Shown piece by piece: positions 1 to 6,449 of a DNA stretch of 10,142 nucleotides. The notes below the pieces were generated by a model. That model ran no database searches and was not told the DNA's origin. It saw nothing but the letters and a program-made list of their open reading frames with translations. The first letter of the stretch is position 1; every line of letters begins with the position of its first letter. The position numbers and the translations under genes are program-made. The DNA is from RBG-13-43-22 sp040755035 (GTDB lineage: Bacteria > Desulfobacterota > RBG-13-43-22), in the NCBI GenBank assembly GCA_040755035.1, contig JBFMBU010000135.1, positions 1 to 10,142 of the forward strand, written 5' to 3'.

Positions 1-202
1 TCTTATTGGCCTTCTTCCGGCGCATCTCCTCGTTCAGCCATTCATCGGTCATCCGCACCTCGGGCGGCGCGGTCTCATGGGTATAGGAGGGGGCCGCTTT
101 GGGTTTGGATACGGACGCAGTCCCGCTATCTGCCTGAGCCAAATCCTCCAGCATCTTTTTGCGTTTCTTCAAGACATCCACTGTCGATCGTAAATCAGCC
201 AT
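1..202 (-). CDS. Hypothetical phage protein downstream of portal, 3' part cut off by window edge
   Basis: An ATG at 202 opens a minus-strand frame that stays open for 67 codons to the window edge, so only the N-terminus is visible. It starts MADLRSTVDVLKKRKK and is strongly charged. A Lys-rich helical start (about residues 3-24) is followed by a Ser/Ala/Pro-rich linker and then a second charged segment containing DEWLNEEMRRKK. The ATG overlaps the portal stop codon by 8 bp (ATGGCTGA), and an AAGGAGG lies a few bases upstream within the portal's last codons, so translation is probably coupled to the portal. I do not recognise a family. A gene here in related phages can be a small head-assembly factor or a scaffold or protease, but the visible part shows nothing diagnostic. 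Confidence 0.7.
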   Translation of the reverse strand, partial: MADLRSTVDVLKKRKKMLEDLAQADSGTASVSKPKAAPSYTHETAPPEVRMTDEWLNEEMRRKKANK

Positions 203-2300
203 TAAAAGGCCCTCCTTCCCGCTCGGCAAAGCCGAGCGGCCTGAGTGCTTGTTTAGAAGAATTCATTTCAGTATTTTTCCCGGTTCCGGAGCCGTCAGGT
301 CCCTGCTCCGTGGGTGGTCCCATGGCGGCCATCATCCGGGCCTGCATCTCAGCCTGCATGGGTATATGATGGGTGTCGGTATGGGCAATGAGGACCTCGA
401 TCGCCTCCTGCGGCAGATACTTGGCCTCTTCCGACAGCAAAAACTTACGGTGCCGGGCATAATGGATTTCATGGTTGTCGTATTTGAAAAACGGGTCTTC
501 GTTGACCACTTCCTGCTCTCCGGGCAGTTCCCCGGGTTGCAGGGGTTCGGTGAGCATGATTTTTGAAAAGTCGCCCATGGCAATGGCCGAGTTCTCATCT
601 TCGGCCCGTTCGAAATCCACGTTCTCCTTGGCCGTGAAACCGGTCAGGCCCATACGGTTGAGCAGCTCTCCCCGGGCCTCGGCATCATTAGCCAGGTCCC
701 CCAGAAAACCCTTGCCCCCCAGGTCCAATAAAACCTGGGTCTCCCCGGCCCGGGTAGTGGACAGACCGGAATCGATCTCCAGGCGCAGATCGGTGTTGTT
801 GCGCAGGTCCGCTCCTTTAAAGGCCTTGACCCGGCTGGTCCCGCCCCGGCCGCTGATCTTGATCATCCGCTCTTCGGTATAGAGTTCCTTAACCAGGAGC
901 AGCCGTTTCTTGTAGACCCGGGACATGGAGCGGTTGAACCGTTCCACATCCGGCGTATGACTTTGTTCCGCCGTCTCCCGCAGGATATCGATCTTGTAGC
1001 CGCTGGCGCTGGCATCGGGGGAAACGCCCTTGAGGATATTCTTGGGGTCACCGGCCGCGTCCTGGATCTCCCGTTCGGCAATGGCCCGTTCCTCCAAAAC
1101 CTGCTGCGGATAGGGAGTCCCGTTCTGAAATTCGGGCTTTTGACCGCCCGCTGCCCGGCCGTCATATTTCATGACTAAGAAGGACTCACCCCGTTCGGTC
1201 AGGCGCTCCAGGGTCAGTTCCGTAGGGGCCAGGACCCGTGGCCTTCCCAGAGACTGGCGGTTTTCATCCAAAGCCTTATCGACCTTATTGATGGTGTTCT
1301 GGGGACTGATCAGGTCATCGACCCCGCCGTCGCTCCAGAACCGGCCCGGCACATAGTTCCAGTGAAAGTCGGTCAGGGTGTAATAGCTGATCCCGTTTTC
1401 GGCCCGGATGGGCATGCGTTCGACATCGATCAACAGCCGGTCCTGACAGGTAACGATAAAGCGGCCATTGGGGAAGGTCCGGTATGGGTTGAGCTCCAGT
1501 TCCCGGTAAACCACCAGGTCGTCCATATCCACATCCAACACTGAGGTATCGATGCCGTCCCCTTTCCAGGGGCTGACCTGGGCCACTAATTTCATGAGAC
1601 GACGCTGGTAATCCAAAGTGGTGGCCGTCTCTTCCTTGCCTAATTTGACCTTGAAGGTGTCTTCCACCCATTCCCGGGGTTTGAGGGATTCGATCCCGAT
1701 CCAGCGTTTCTTGCGCATCTTGTCGCCCATGGGGTCCAGGTGGACATTGAAGGGGATGATATGCTCGACATAGACCTCGCCGGTGCGGATCGTTTGCCCG
1801 TCCGGGGTGAAGAAGGATTGTCCGGCATCCTTATCGGGAAAGGTCCGTAAAAACGTAGTCCCGGAAATCACGGTCCAGATCGCGCATTTTTCCTTCTCAT
1901 CATCGATCTCGTTGTCGTTAAGCGTATCCAGCCAGATCAGGAGCTGCTCTCCCAGCCGGGCCGCTTCCCTATCTTCCCGTTCGTTGGTGTTGGGGCTGAT
2001 CTTGGGCACCCGCTTTTGATTGAGCAGCATGGCCTTGTGTGAGCGCACCGTTTCCCGGACCTTGTTGGAAACCGGGGTGGTGGCTGCCGGAGGCAGGAGT
2101 TTGCGGGTAAAGGTCTTGGTCGAGCGCATGTACTCGATCCACTGCTCCCCCGTGTAATAAAGCAGGTTGCGCCACCAGATGCGTTCCATCATTTGCCGGG
2201 TGGGGTCCTTCTGCACATCCATCAGTTCCCGCACCTGGTCGACGACCGCCTCTTTGCTGCGCTCCTGCCCTTTCAGCTTCAATAAATCAAAAAAACCCAT
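195..2300 (-). CDS. Phage portal protein, P22-like type
   Basis: This 701-residue protein is the likely portal, the dodecameric ring at one capsid vertex through which terminase pumps DNA and to which the neck attaches. The N-terminal part has a Trp-rich helix with LLYYTGEQW (about 47-55), then PVSNKVRETVRSHKAMLL and KISPNTNERED, a pattern typical of the P22-type portal family. A central region contains SGTTFLRTFPD, HIIPFNVHLDP and then DLISPQNTINKVDKALDENR, the usual portal segment near the stem. About 700 residues fits P22-like portals and exceeds the 400-550 of HK97/SPP1-type portals. The last 60 residues are low-complexity and Met/Gln/Gly-rich, and the extreme C-terminus (PLGFAERE) is encoded by an inverted repeat. 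Its start overlaps the stop of the preceding membrane-protein gene by one base (TGATG). Terminase genes lie just upstream, which supports the call. Confidence 0.9.
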   Translation of the reverse strand: MGFFDLLKLKGQERSKEAVVDQVRELMDVQKDPTRQMMERIWWRNLLYYTGEQWIEYMRSTKTFTRKLLPPAATTPVSNKVRETVRSHKAMLLNQKRVPKISPNTNEREDREAARLGEQLLIWLDTLNDNEIDDEKEKCAIWTVISGTTFLRTFPDKDAGQSFFTPDGQTIRTGEVYVEHIIPFNVHLDPMGDKMRKKRWIGIESLKPREWVEDTFKVKLGKEETATTLDYQRRLMKLVAQVSPWKGDGIDTSVLDVDMDDLVVYRELELNPYRTFPNGRFIVTCQDRLLIDVERMPIRAENGISYYTLTDFHWNYVPGRFWSDGGVDDLISPQNTINKVDKALDENRQSLGRPRVLAPTELTLERLTERGESFLVMKYDGRAAGGQKPEFQNGTPYPQQVLEERAIAEREIQDAAGDPKNILKGVSPDASASGYKIDILRETAEQSHTPDVERFNRSMSRVYKKRLLLVKELYTEERMIKISGRGGTSRVKAFKGADLRNNTDLRLEIDSGLSTTRAGETQVLLDLGGKGFLGDLANDAEARGELLNRMGLTGFTAKENVDFERAEDENSAIAMGDFSKIMLTEPLQPGELPGEQEVVNEDPFFKYDNHEIHYARHRKFLLSEEAKYLPQEAIEVLIAHTDTHHIPMQAEMQARMMAAMGPPTEQGPDGSGTGKNTEMNSSKQALRPLGFAEREGGPFNG
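219..239. repeat. Family C hairpin repeat inside the portal 3' end
   Basis: A perfect 9-bp inverted repeat with a 3-base loop: CCGCTCGGC, AAA, GCCGAGCGG. It lies within the last codons of the portal gene, encoding PLGFAER, and just before the AAGGAGG ribosome binding site of the next gene. The same GCTCGGC/GCCGAGC arms recur at 10035-10051. No run of T follows on the minus strand, so it does not look like a rho-independent terminator. Confidence 0.7.
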
Positions 2301-2551
2301 CAGACCGGTATCCCTTCTTCATGGGGCGGGGCGATCTCTTTCTTGAGGTCGTCGACCGTCACCACCTTGAGGACTTTCCTGGTTTCTTCCATCGCCGCCT
2401 GGGCCTCGATCAATTCCTTGAAGGAGCGGGCCATAATCCGGTCCAGGAGGGCTTTCCTTTCCTGCTCAAAGTTCTTGAGCTGCCGGAACCGGCAAAACTC
2501 CTGAAAACCGATAATCGCCACCAGCACTATCAAAACAACCCATGATTCCAT
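2300..2551 (-). CDS. Small one-pass membrane protein with charged helix, between terminase and portal genes
   Basis: This 83-residue protein starts MESWVVLIVLVAIIGF, a short hydrophobic segment (about residues 4-17) that should span or anchor in the membrane. A basic stretch (RFRQLKNF) follows, then a long charged and probably coiled-coil helix (about 25-65) with QERKALLDRIMARSFKEL, and an acidic, Pro-containing tail. The ATG at 2551 follows a strong GGAGGAGG at good spacing, and the stop overlaps the portal start by one base. A small membrane or coiled-coil protein at this spot between terminase and portal is common in phages, but its role is not settled and I do not recognise a named family. 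The basic residues after the hydrophobic segment suggest that the helix lies in the cytoplasm. Confidence 0.8.
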   Translation of the reverse strand: MESWVVLIVLVAIIGFQEFCRFRQLKNFEQERKALLDRIMARSFKELIEAQAAMEETRKVLKVVTVDDLKKEIAPPHEEGIPV

Positions 2552-2575
2552 CCCAACCTCCTCCTTGCCTCTTGC

Positions 2576-2752
2576 CTAAAGCGAAGCGCTCCTTGAGCGA
2601 GATTTTTTCTTAGCCTCCCGATACTGCCCCCGAAAGCTCTGTGGATGATGCAGCACCGTTTCCAGATTCCCTTCTTTGGCGAATAAACGCCCGTTCAGAT
2701 CCGGATCCCCGCAGGCCTGCTTTCGTAAAGCACGAGCCTTTTTCCCGTTCAC
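2576..2752 (-). CDS. Small basic phage protein, GTG start
   Basis: A 58-residue frame starts with GTG at 2752 and reads (M)NGKKARALRKQACGDPDL, then LFAKEGNLETVLHHPQSF and a Lys/Arg/Ser-rich tail, stopping at TAG. AGAGGGG lies just upstream of the GTG. Small basic phage proteins opening with a (N)GKKAR-LRK pattern are familiar from head/packaging regions, but I know no function. The gene fills an otherwise empty gap between large terminase and the membrane-protein gene, and translation runs smoothly with phage-like composition. The last residues (SRSASL) and the stop come from a family A repeat, so the tail is probably an addition rather than part of the folded protein. Confidence 0.6.
   Translation of the reverse strand: MNGKKARALRKQACGDPDLNGRLFAKEGNLETVLHHPQSFRGQYREAKKKSRSRSASL
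2579..2601. repeat. Family A dispersed repeat (copy at 3' end of the GTG gene)
   Basis: This contains AAGCGAAGCG followed by CTCCTTGAGCGAG, matching the unit tandemly repeated at 5233-5296 and found again at 8930-8963 and 9153-9183. It encodes the last residues of the 58-residue GTG-started protein and abuts its stop codon. Confidence 0.6.
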
Positions 2753-2770
2753 GATACCCCTCTTTCTCTC

Positions 2771-2805
2771 CTCACGCCTAACGCCTTGCGCCCTCGCGCC
2801 TTACG
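2771..2805. repeat. Family B dispersed repeat, downstream of large terminase gene
   Basis: A run of degenerate CGCCTTACG and CGCCCTCRCG units (CTCACGCCTAACGCC and so on) starts right after the stop of the large terminase gene. The same family is seen at 7505-7542, 7741-7766 and 10082-10097, each time at or just past a gene's 3' end. Confidence 0.6.
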
Positions 2806-2807
2806 GT

Positions 2808-4247
2808 TCATCCCCATACCTCCTCCCGCTCCCGCTCCTGCTCCTCCAAAATCTGGCGCTGAATCTCTTCCCGTTCCCGTTGTGCCGCTTCCGATCCGTC
2901 CCGGGGCGGACGCTTGATCTCCTTGGTTTCCTTTGGCTCATTCAGAGCCCGCCACATCAAAACATGGCAGGCCTCGTCATAGATATGATCCTCCCCCTTG
3001 GTGTCCAAATCCTCGGGGTGATTGGGATCCACCACCAGGTTGGGGATGGTCCGGATAAACTGCTGGCAGGTATCATAGATCTGCATCATGGGTGCGCTCT
3101 GGCCATCCTCGGGTATGCGCAAACGCTCATGGAATTGCCGGAGCTTGAGGATGCGGTTGGCGTCTCCGGGCAGGAGTTTCAATCCAACTGCGGCGAATAT
3201 ATCGGCCGTACTCGGTCCCTGTCCTCCTCCCTGGTAATTGGGCCGCTTCTGGAAGCAGTCCGGCCCGGCAATGCGGGTAATCGGTCGGCCCAGCAAACCC
3301 TGCCTGTCTTCCCGCTCCCGGATGCCCTGGGCGATCTCGCTGTCGGTCAGTCGCAGGCCCTTGTTGATCTCTCCGCTCCAGCCATACCACTCGGAAAAGC
3401 GGTAAAGCCGTCCGTCCGAATCCGACCACCACCAGCCCACGGAAAAGGGCGCGCCAAAGCCCCAGTCAAAGGTCATATAGACCGCTGCCCAGTCCGGAAT
3501 AGGAACGGGCTTAATGACATGATAGGCCGGCTGCCAGTTGAAGGCCTGGCCGACAAAGACCTCCCAGTCCCCGAAGCGGTGCGCCCGGTAGAGATGGGGC
3601 GGCAAAGCCTTTAAGCGGCCCTCGTACTCTGGGTCATTTTTGGCGTATTCGTTGTCATCCAATGTGGAGGGAATGAAGACCCGGGAAAGACCGGTAAGGG
3701 GATCGCGGTGGATCTGATAGGCCCGGGCCGGATCGATGAAGCGGCCCTTGACCCAGGAATGCCCGATGGACCCGGGGTTGCCTGAGGCCCGCACCCGTAC
3801 CGGCAGCCCCTGGGGGGAGCGGGCACAGGAAAACATGTAGGTGTAGGGGTAATCCGTGGGCCAGTTGGTCAGCTCATCAAAGCCGATCCAGGTATACTGG
3901 TGGCCCTGGTAGCGGTGCACATCCTTGTCCGCTTCTAAGAAACGGAGTTTTAAAACCGATCCCTCCCGGAAGACCCATTGCCGCTTGGTCTCCTGGAACT
4001 CACCGCCCAATCGCGGATAGATTTGACGGGAACGGAAGAGCAGCTCCTCCAGTTCATTGTAGGTCCGGCGGAATAAAACGCCTTTATGGTTTTGGCCGTA
4101 CTGAATGCCGTCCAGGAAATCGGCTAAGAGATAATCGGATTTACCGCCGAACCGTGCCCCGCCGTAAAAGAGTTCAAAGACCGGGCAGGACAGGGCCTGG
4201 GCCTGCTTGGGTTGAGGGGACCAGATGATTTGCGGAATCGGTCCCAT
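2808..4247 (-). CDS. terL: Large terminase subunit (ATPase and nuclease)
   Basis: This 479-residue protein is the packaging motor. It couples ATP hydrolysis to DNA translocation through the portal and cuts the concatemer. The N-terminal ATPase domain shows an adenine-binding PKQAQAL region (13-19), Walker A GARFGGKS (30-37), Walker B with acidic pair YTWIGFDEL (118-126, D124/E125) and the coupling motif SGNPG (155-159). The C-terminal RNase H-like nuclease domain shows candidate metal ligands in TFDWG (D261), AGPD (D330) and GEDHIYDEACHVL (D420/D424). The final 40 residues are highly charged and end in EEVWG. The gene starts 4 bp after the small terminase stop and is probably translationally coupled to it. 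Length and motif order match the family, with no break or missing catalytic residue visible. Confidence 0.95.
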   Translation of the reverse strand: MGPIPQIIWSPQPKQAQALSCPVFELFYGGARFGGKSDYLLADFLDGIQYGQNHKGVLFRRTYNELEELLFRSRQIYPRLGGEFQETKRQWVFREGSVLKLRFLEADKDVHRYQGHQYTWIGFDELTNWPTDYPYTYMFSCARSPQGLPVRVRASGNPGSIGHSWVKGRFIDPARAYQIHRDPLTGLSRVFIPSTLDDNEYAKNDPEYEGRLKALPPHLYRAHRFGDWEVFVGQAFNWQPAYHVIKPVPIPDWAAVYMTFDWGFGAPFSVGWWWSDSDGRLYRFSEWYGWSGEINKGLRLTDSEIAQGIREREDRQGLLGRPITRIAGPDCFQKRPNYQGGGQGPSTADIFAAVGLKLLPGDANRILKLRQFHERLRIPEDGQSAPMMQIYDTCQQFIRTIPNLVVDPNHPEDLDTKGEDHIYDEACHVLMWRALNEPKETKEIKRPPRDGSEAAQREREEIQRQILEEQEREREEVWG

Positions 4248-4251
4248 GGCC

Positions 4252-4893
4252 TTATCCCTGCCCCTCTTCCTGGGCCTTGGCCCATTCCTCGGGGGACATC
4301 TTGGACGGCAGCAGGACCACGGACCCGCTGTGGGCCAGGTCCATCTCGCCGCTCAGATCGACCTTGTCGGTCAGGAGCTTCAGATGTTTGGCCAGGTTTT
4401 CCACGGCCTTGTTCTTGTCCCAGAGCCGGACCTTCTTCACAAACCCGGTCTGGGTCCGCTCCTCGCCCTTGCCCTCAAACTGCTCGGCGATCTCAATGGC
4501 CGAGACCGCCGCAGCCGTTGCGTCGTCCCATTCCACAGGGTTCAAAAGTGATCCGTCTTCGCGGAATAATCGGCGCACATCCGAATTGGCCAGATTGGCC
4601 AGGACCAGCAGGACCTGTTCAGCCGTCACCCCGGCCCGTTTCAGGGCCGCTTCCTCTTCGGCCCGGATCAAATCAGCCACTAAACTTTTTTTAATGAGTC
4701 TATTCGCGATGATATGGGCATTTTTAGCGGAATAACCCGCTCGTCTCGCCGACTCTGCCAGTCGGTGGGTCTCGATGTAATAGCGGGCAAAGGCCCGCTC
4801 CCGGGCCGTGCCTTTGCGCCGTCCGTTCTTCTCGGTAGGGAACTCGGGCTCATAGGCCCGTTCTTCGATTCCAGGTAAAGTGGTCTGCTCCAT
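4252..4893 (-). CDS. terS: Small terminase subunit (Terminase_2-like)
   Basis: This 213-residue protein is probably the DNA-recognition subunit that binds the packaging site and recruits the large terminase. After a short acidic N-terminus and a basic patch (KNGRRKGT), residues about 30-75 (ARERAFARYYIETHRLAESARRAGYSAK) form the helix-turn-helix typical of the Terminase_2 family. The LADLI-like helix, the TAEQVLLVLANLANSDVRRLF segment and the DKNKAVENLAKHLKLL segment (about 160-175) are also characteristic. The large terminase gene follows after 4 bp. The ribosome binding site is weak (TGGAAG one base before the ATG), unlike the strong sites elsewhere in this window, so translation may be limited or the start slightly different. 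Upstream lie the 12-bp tandem repeats, a candidate target for this protein. Confidence 0.9.
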   Translation of the reverse strand: MEQTTLPGIEERAYEPEFPTEKNGRRKGTARERAFARYYIETHRLAESARRAGYSAKNAHIIANRLIKKSLVADLIRAEEEAALKRAGVTAEQVLLVLANLANSDVRRLFREDGSLLNPVEWDDATAAAVSAIEIAEQFEGKGEERTQTGFVKKVRLWDKNKAVENLAKHLKLLTDKVDLSGEMDLAHSGSVVLLPSKMSPEEWAKAQEEGQG

Positions 4894-4932
4894 GCTTCCA
4901 GGCGTAGCAGACCTTTAAAAGGCTGTCAAAAT

Positions 4933-4984
4933 GCAATAAGGAGTGCAATAAGGAGTGCAATAAGGAGTGCAATAAGGAGTGCAA
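4933..4984. repeat. Four exact 12-bp tandem direct repeats (iteron-like) upstream of small terminase
   Basis: The unit GCAATAAGGAGT occurs four times head to tail without a mismatch (4933-4980), followed by a partial GCAA. It sits in the 94-bp gap between the small terminase start and the winged-helix-like gene, and it directly abuts an AT-rich stretch (about 4982-5035). Exact tandem direct repeats beside AT-rich DNA suit an origin, a terminase recognition (pac) site or an operator. The sequence alone does not decide which. Confidence 0.9.
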
Positions 4985-4987
4985 AAT

Positions 4988-5206
4988 TCACTTTTTTTTA
5001 TTAAAATGATTTTTTTTCATACGATAGGAATCATAAATTTCCGGCTTCCAGCGCAAAACCCGCTTAGGTGGCCGTCCTTTAAGAACAAAATCAATCACTC
5101 CGGCGATTTCCAATTCTCTTTTTTTCATACAGAGTTTGCGCCGGGAACATCCCGCATAATCCGCCAACGTTTCCCACCCAAACCGGTATCCATCCCCCAT
5201 CACCAT
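4988..5206 (-). CDS. Small winged-helix-like DNA-binding protein
   Basis: This is a 72-residue frame from ATG 5206. The third codon (ATG at 5200) is better spaced from the upstream GGGGGG and would give 70 residues (MGDGYRFGWETL). The segment WETLADYAGCSRRKLCMKKRELEIAGVI looks like a helix-turn-helix, with a recognition helix around residues 20-33. GRPPKRVLRWKPEI follows and could form the wing, and the tail is Lys/Asn-rich. This pattern recalls small phage DNA-binding proteins, but I cannot name the family. It lies between helicase and terminase genes, directly next to the 12-bp repeat array, which makes it one candidate to bind that array. The tail codons are A-rich (runs of 8-9 A on the coding strand) and could be prone to slippage. 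Confidence 0.7.
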   Translation of the reverse strand: MVMGDGYRFGWETLADYAGCSRRKLCMKKRELEIAGVIDFVLKGRPPKRVLRWKPEIYDSYRMKKNHFNKKK

Positions 5207-5232
5207 CCCCCCTGCTCGTTTGCCTCATTCCT

Positions 5233-5296
5233 CAGCGAAGCGTCCCTTGAGCGAAGCGCCCCTCAAGCGAAGCGTCCCTTGAGCGAAGCGCCCCTC
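5233..5296. repeat. Family A repeat: four tandem 16-bp units after the helicase gene
   Basis: Four 16-bp units alternate between two forms, (C/A)AGCGAAGCGTCCCTT and GAGCGAAGCGCCCCTC, exactly head to tail. The helicase stop codon (TGA, 5297-5295) is formed where the last unit meets the gene. Single or double copies of the same unit recur at three other gene ends in this window. Confidence 0.85.
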
Positions 5297-6071
5297 AAGC
5301 CTCTTTCCGCTCCCACAAATACCCCTGCCACTTAACCACCTTGACCAGCTTATCCATGACCCCGGTGCGGCGATGAAACTCGACCTTGATCAGGGCCGTA
5401 TTGTCCCCCTCCTCTTCGGTCCTCTTGACCATGAGCACGCTGTCCGATTCCTGGGCGATGAGCGAGGAATCCCTTAGATCGAAATAACTCGGGTCCTCGC
5501 CCTTTTTTATCTTGGCTAAATGGCACAACAAAAATATCACCATCTCTTTTTCCACGGCAAAGCGCTTCAAACTCCGGACCACGTTGCCGATATCCAGGGA
5601 GGTGTTGCGCGAGCGCACCATGTCGAAGAGAAAATGCAGATGGTCGATGAAACAGACCCGGACATCATACTTGGCCCGGGCCTCGTCAATGCGGTCTTCG
5701 ACCCAGTTCAGGTCATGGGCCTTGAGTTTATCCGGCAAATAAAAGATGGGCAGGCTTGGGAACTGGTTCAGAAACTGCCGGGCCGGGACCTCATAGGAAA
5801 ACCATAAGGGATAATAGCGCATGTCGCAGAAATGCTTGGTCAGGGTCTGGGCCAGCAGGGTCTTGCCGTGCTTGGTCAGGCCGGAGATGGTGATCAGTTC
5901 CCCGGGGTCAAACCCCTCCATCAAGGCCTCCAGGGTAGTGATCCGGGTGTGCAGGCGGTGGACCGGGATCCGTGCCTCTCCCAGGCGTAATTTCATCTCC
6001 GTCGAAGAGACGACCCTGTCCTCCCCCTCGTATTCCCTCCAGTCCGTGTCTTCTCTGTCTCGTCTCTGCAA
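5295..6071 (-). CDS. DnaB-like replicative helicase, ATPase domain only
   Basis: This 258-residue protein corresponds to the C-terminal RecA-fold domain of DnaB-type (SF4) helicases and probably unwinds phage DNA at the fork. Visible motifs, in order: EGFDPGELITISG (52-64), Walker A GLTKHGKT (64-71), FSYE with the catalytic Glu (E94), Walker B RVCFIDHLH (138-146, D143), LLCHLAK (181-187, where DnaB usually has SQL), DLRDSSLIAQESD (198-210, the DnaB motif 4 pattern) and FHRRTG (232-237, basic-finger region). The DnaB N-terminal domain is absent: full-length DnaB is about 450 residues. The chosen start is TTG 6071, preceded by GGAGG at 6-base spacing, which makes the first 164 bp overlap the preceding gene. 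ATG 5996 is the alternative but has poor spacing. The winged-helix-like and terminase genes follow. Confidence 0.85.
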   Translation of the reverse strand: MQRRDREDTDWREYEGEDRVVSSTEMKLRLGEARIPVHRLHTRITTLEALMEGFDPGELITISGLTKHGKTLLAQTLTKHFCDMRYYPLWFSYEVPARQFLNQFPSLPIFYLPDKLKAHDLNWVEDRIDEARAKYDVRVCFIDHLHFLFDMVRSRNTSLDIGNVVRSLKRFAVEKEMVIFLLCHLAKIKKGEDPSYFDLRDSSLIAQESDSVLMVKRTEEEGDNTALIKVEFHRRTGVMDKLVKVVKWQGYLWERKEA

Positions 6072-6267
6072 TCTGTGCCTCCAGTTGGCCGATGGTATAC
6101 TCGGCGTAAACGATCAGGTCCATGCAGTCGAAAAACAGGTCCTGACAGGCAAAGCGGTTTTTGAGCCGCACCAGCTCGGCCAGGTCCTGTTGATACCAGG
6201 CCATGGTCTCCAGTTCCAGCTCTTCGAATTCCTTGTAAACCTCAATCAGCCAGGTATTCAGTTCCAT
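5908..6267 (-). CDS. Hypothetical protein overlapping the helicase start
   Basis: This 119-residue frame starts with ATG 6267, overlapping the previous gene's stop by 10 bp. Residues 1-70 (MELNTWLIEVYKEFEELELE, then DLFFDCMDLIVYAEYTIGQLEAQIAE) are acidic, aromatic and probably all helical. The last 50 residues, with RGGGQGRLFDGDE and a Pro/Gly-rich end, lie in DNA that also encodes the N-terminus of the helicase in another frame, and they look like out-of-frame coding. Only the first part is therefore likely to fold. No family is recognised. Its position just before the helicase suggests a replication accessory role, such as a helicase partner or loader, but that is inference from location only. 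Confidence 0.6.
   Translation of the reverse strand: MELNTWLIEVYKEFEELELETMAWYQQDLAELVRLKNRFACQDLFFDCMDLIVYAEYTIGQLEAQIAETRQRRHGLEGIRGGGQGRLFDGDEITPGRGTDPGPPPAHPDHYPGGLDGGV
6078..6082 (-). promoter_or_regulatory. Ribosome binding site deciding the helicase TTG start
   Basis: GGAGG on the minus strand, 6 bases before TTG 6071, sits inside the coding sequence of the preceding gene (Leu-Glu-Ala codons). It is the reason for preferring the TTG over ATG 5996. Confidence 0.5.
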
Positions 6268-6449
6268 TTTCGGGTCCGCCTGATGCGGGCGATCTTGTTC
6301 ACGGCCAGGATCTCACCGCCGATCTTGATAAACTTGGGCAACTTCTCCCCTTCCAGGGTCAGCATCCGCTCCAGGACCTCCTTGGTGGCCTCCGGAATGG
6401 TCAATACCTCCTCCGAGTCCCAGAGTTCCACATCCCATTTCTGCTCCAT
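6258..6449 (-). CDS. Hypothetical small protein in replication module
   Basis: This 63-residue protein starts with ATG 6449 directly after the initiator's TAG stop. Its ribosome binding site (AAAGGAGGG) lies in the initiator's last codons, so the two are probably coupled. The sequence has an acidic N-terminal half (MEQKWDVELWDSEEVLTIPE), a helical middle and a basic C-terminus (NKIARIRRTRKWN). The segment KFIKIGGEILAVNKIARI could form two short strands. No family is recognised. The 10-bp overlap with the next gene shows it belongs to the same operon. Confidence 0.65.
   Translation of the reverse strand: MEQKWDVELWDSEEVLTIPEATKEVLERMLTLEGEKLPKFIKIGGEILAVNKIARIRRTRKWN

Noticed and set aside
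2676..3614. Long plus-strand frame (312 codons) opposite the large terminase gene
   Set aside because: The minus strand here encodes clear terminase motifs, and the plus-strand product is Pro/Leu-rich without any recognisable pattern. It is an antisense shadow.
4900..4930. Possible sigma70 promoter upstream of the small terminase (TTGACA at 4929-4924 on the minus strand)
   Set aside because: The -35 box is perfect, but the sequence 17 bases on is TACGCC, a poor -10 box, and no alternative at 16-18 bases is better.
4933..4984. Possible CRISPR-like array
   Set aside because: The units are 12 bp and directly adjoining with no spacers, so they are tandem direct repeats. The 21-bp array at 7025-7129 is rejected for the same reason.
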